Below are positions 63,765-64,000 of a DNA stretch of 64,000 nucleotides, one piece after another. The DNA is from Thermopolyspora sp044507605 (GTDB taxonomy: Bacteria > Actinomycetota > Actinomycetes > Streptosporangiales > Streptosporangiaceae). Location: positions 1 through 64,000 of the forward strand of contig JBIQJI010000017.1 in assembly GCA_044507605.1 (NCBI GenBank), in the 5' to 3' direction. How positions within the stretch are numbered: position 1 is the first letter of the stretch; each line of letters opens with the position of its first letter. The notes beneath the pieces were generated by a model. It made no database searches, was not told the DNA's origin, and saw only the letters and a program-made list of their open reading frames with translations. A program made the translations under genes and the position numbers.

Positions 63765-64000
63765 ATGGTCGTCGCGGAGGCCGCCGGGCTGGTGGGCGTG
63801 GGAGTGGTCGCCGGGGTCGTCAGCACCGTCGTGAGCCTCGCGTCGCTGGTCTCCTATCCGGCGCTGCTGGCGTTCGGCCTGCCGCCGCTGAGCGCGAACG
63901 TCACCAACACCGTGTCGTTGCTGTTCACGGGCCTCGGCGCCGCCGCCGGGTCGCGGCCGGAACTCGTCGGCCAGGGCCGCAGGGCGCTGCGCCTGGGCGT
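63765..64000 (+). CDS. TauE/SafE-family permease (partial, runs off the window)
   Basis: First 78 codons only. Start ATG with TTGGGGG upstream. The sequence opens with a hydrophobic helix (LVGVGVVAGVVSTVVSLASL) and continues PALLAFGLPPLSANVTNTVSLLF then GAAAGSRPEL, typical of the TauE/SafE anion or sulfonate exporter family. Divergent from the SARP gene. Confidence 0.88.
   Translation, partial: MVVAEAAGLVGVGVVAGVVSTVVSLASLVSYPALLAFGLPPLSANVTNTVSLLFTGLGAAAGSRPELVGQGRRALRLG

Overview
The window is high-GC actinomycete DNA. GC-rich third codon positions, frequent GTG and TTG starts, 4-base start/stop overlaps inside operons, a pSAM2-type integrative element, a SARP-type regulator and ABC sugar and peptide operons all fit a Streptosporangiales- or Streptomyces-like genome; I cannot name the species. 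About 50 genes can be supported.

Bases 1-11.6 kb are an accessory, defence-like region. It holds two poorly characterised proteins (one with a possible HEPN RNase motif) and a type I restriction-modification operon in the order hsdR-hsdS-hsdM. Converging on hsdM, with stop codons abutting, is an intact 779-residue relative of HsdR that has lost every nuclease and helicase catalytic residue I can align and also lacks the HsdR C-terminal part. This pseudo-HsdR is the most striking gene in the window.

Bases 11.8-21.2 kb are an actinomycete integrative and conjugative element (AICE): NUDIX protein, XRE regulator, GntR regulator, Pra-like activator, FtsK-like DNA translocase, RepSA-like initiator, Xis and tyrosine integrase, ending in a tRNA-Arg(TCT) gene that is the evident attachment site. 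The left att copy was not found, so the restriction region may be cargo of the same element.

Bases 21.2-36.4 kb hold chromosomal genes: a VOC protein, a TetR regulator divergent from a secreted serine hydrolase, a degenerate uridine-kinase-like protein, and a carbohydrate operon (ABC binding protein and two permeases, aldolase of the DapA family, FCD-GntR regulator, GH36 alpha-galactosidase, Tat-exported beta-helix protein) with no transport ATPase of its own. A small S4-domain protein and glutamate dehydrogenase follow.

Bases 36.5-47.9 kb look like a muropeptide/MurNAc recycling locus: an APH-fold kinase and an RpiR/MurR-type regulator on the plus strand, facing a minus-strand operon of an Opp/Dpp-type transporter, GNAT acetyltransferase, MurQ etherase and serine hydrolase.

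Bases 48-64 kb hold an FMN reductase, dapD, a secreted modular GH18 chitinase, DUF2786, rhodanese-CBS, small membrane and GNAT proteins, a TPR protein preceded by a 24-residue peptide gene, pterin dehydratase, a DUF998 membrane protein, a large SARP/NB-ARC/TPR regulator carrying an in-frame array of 24-bp repeats, and the start of a TauE/SafE permease. This part contains several imperfect tandem repeats; the 24-bp array in the SARP gene resembles an intergenic 24-bp array at 38.7 kb.
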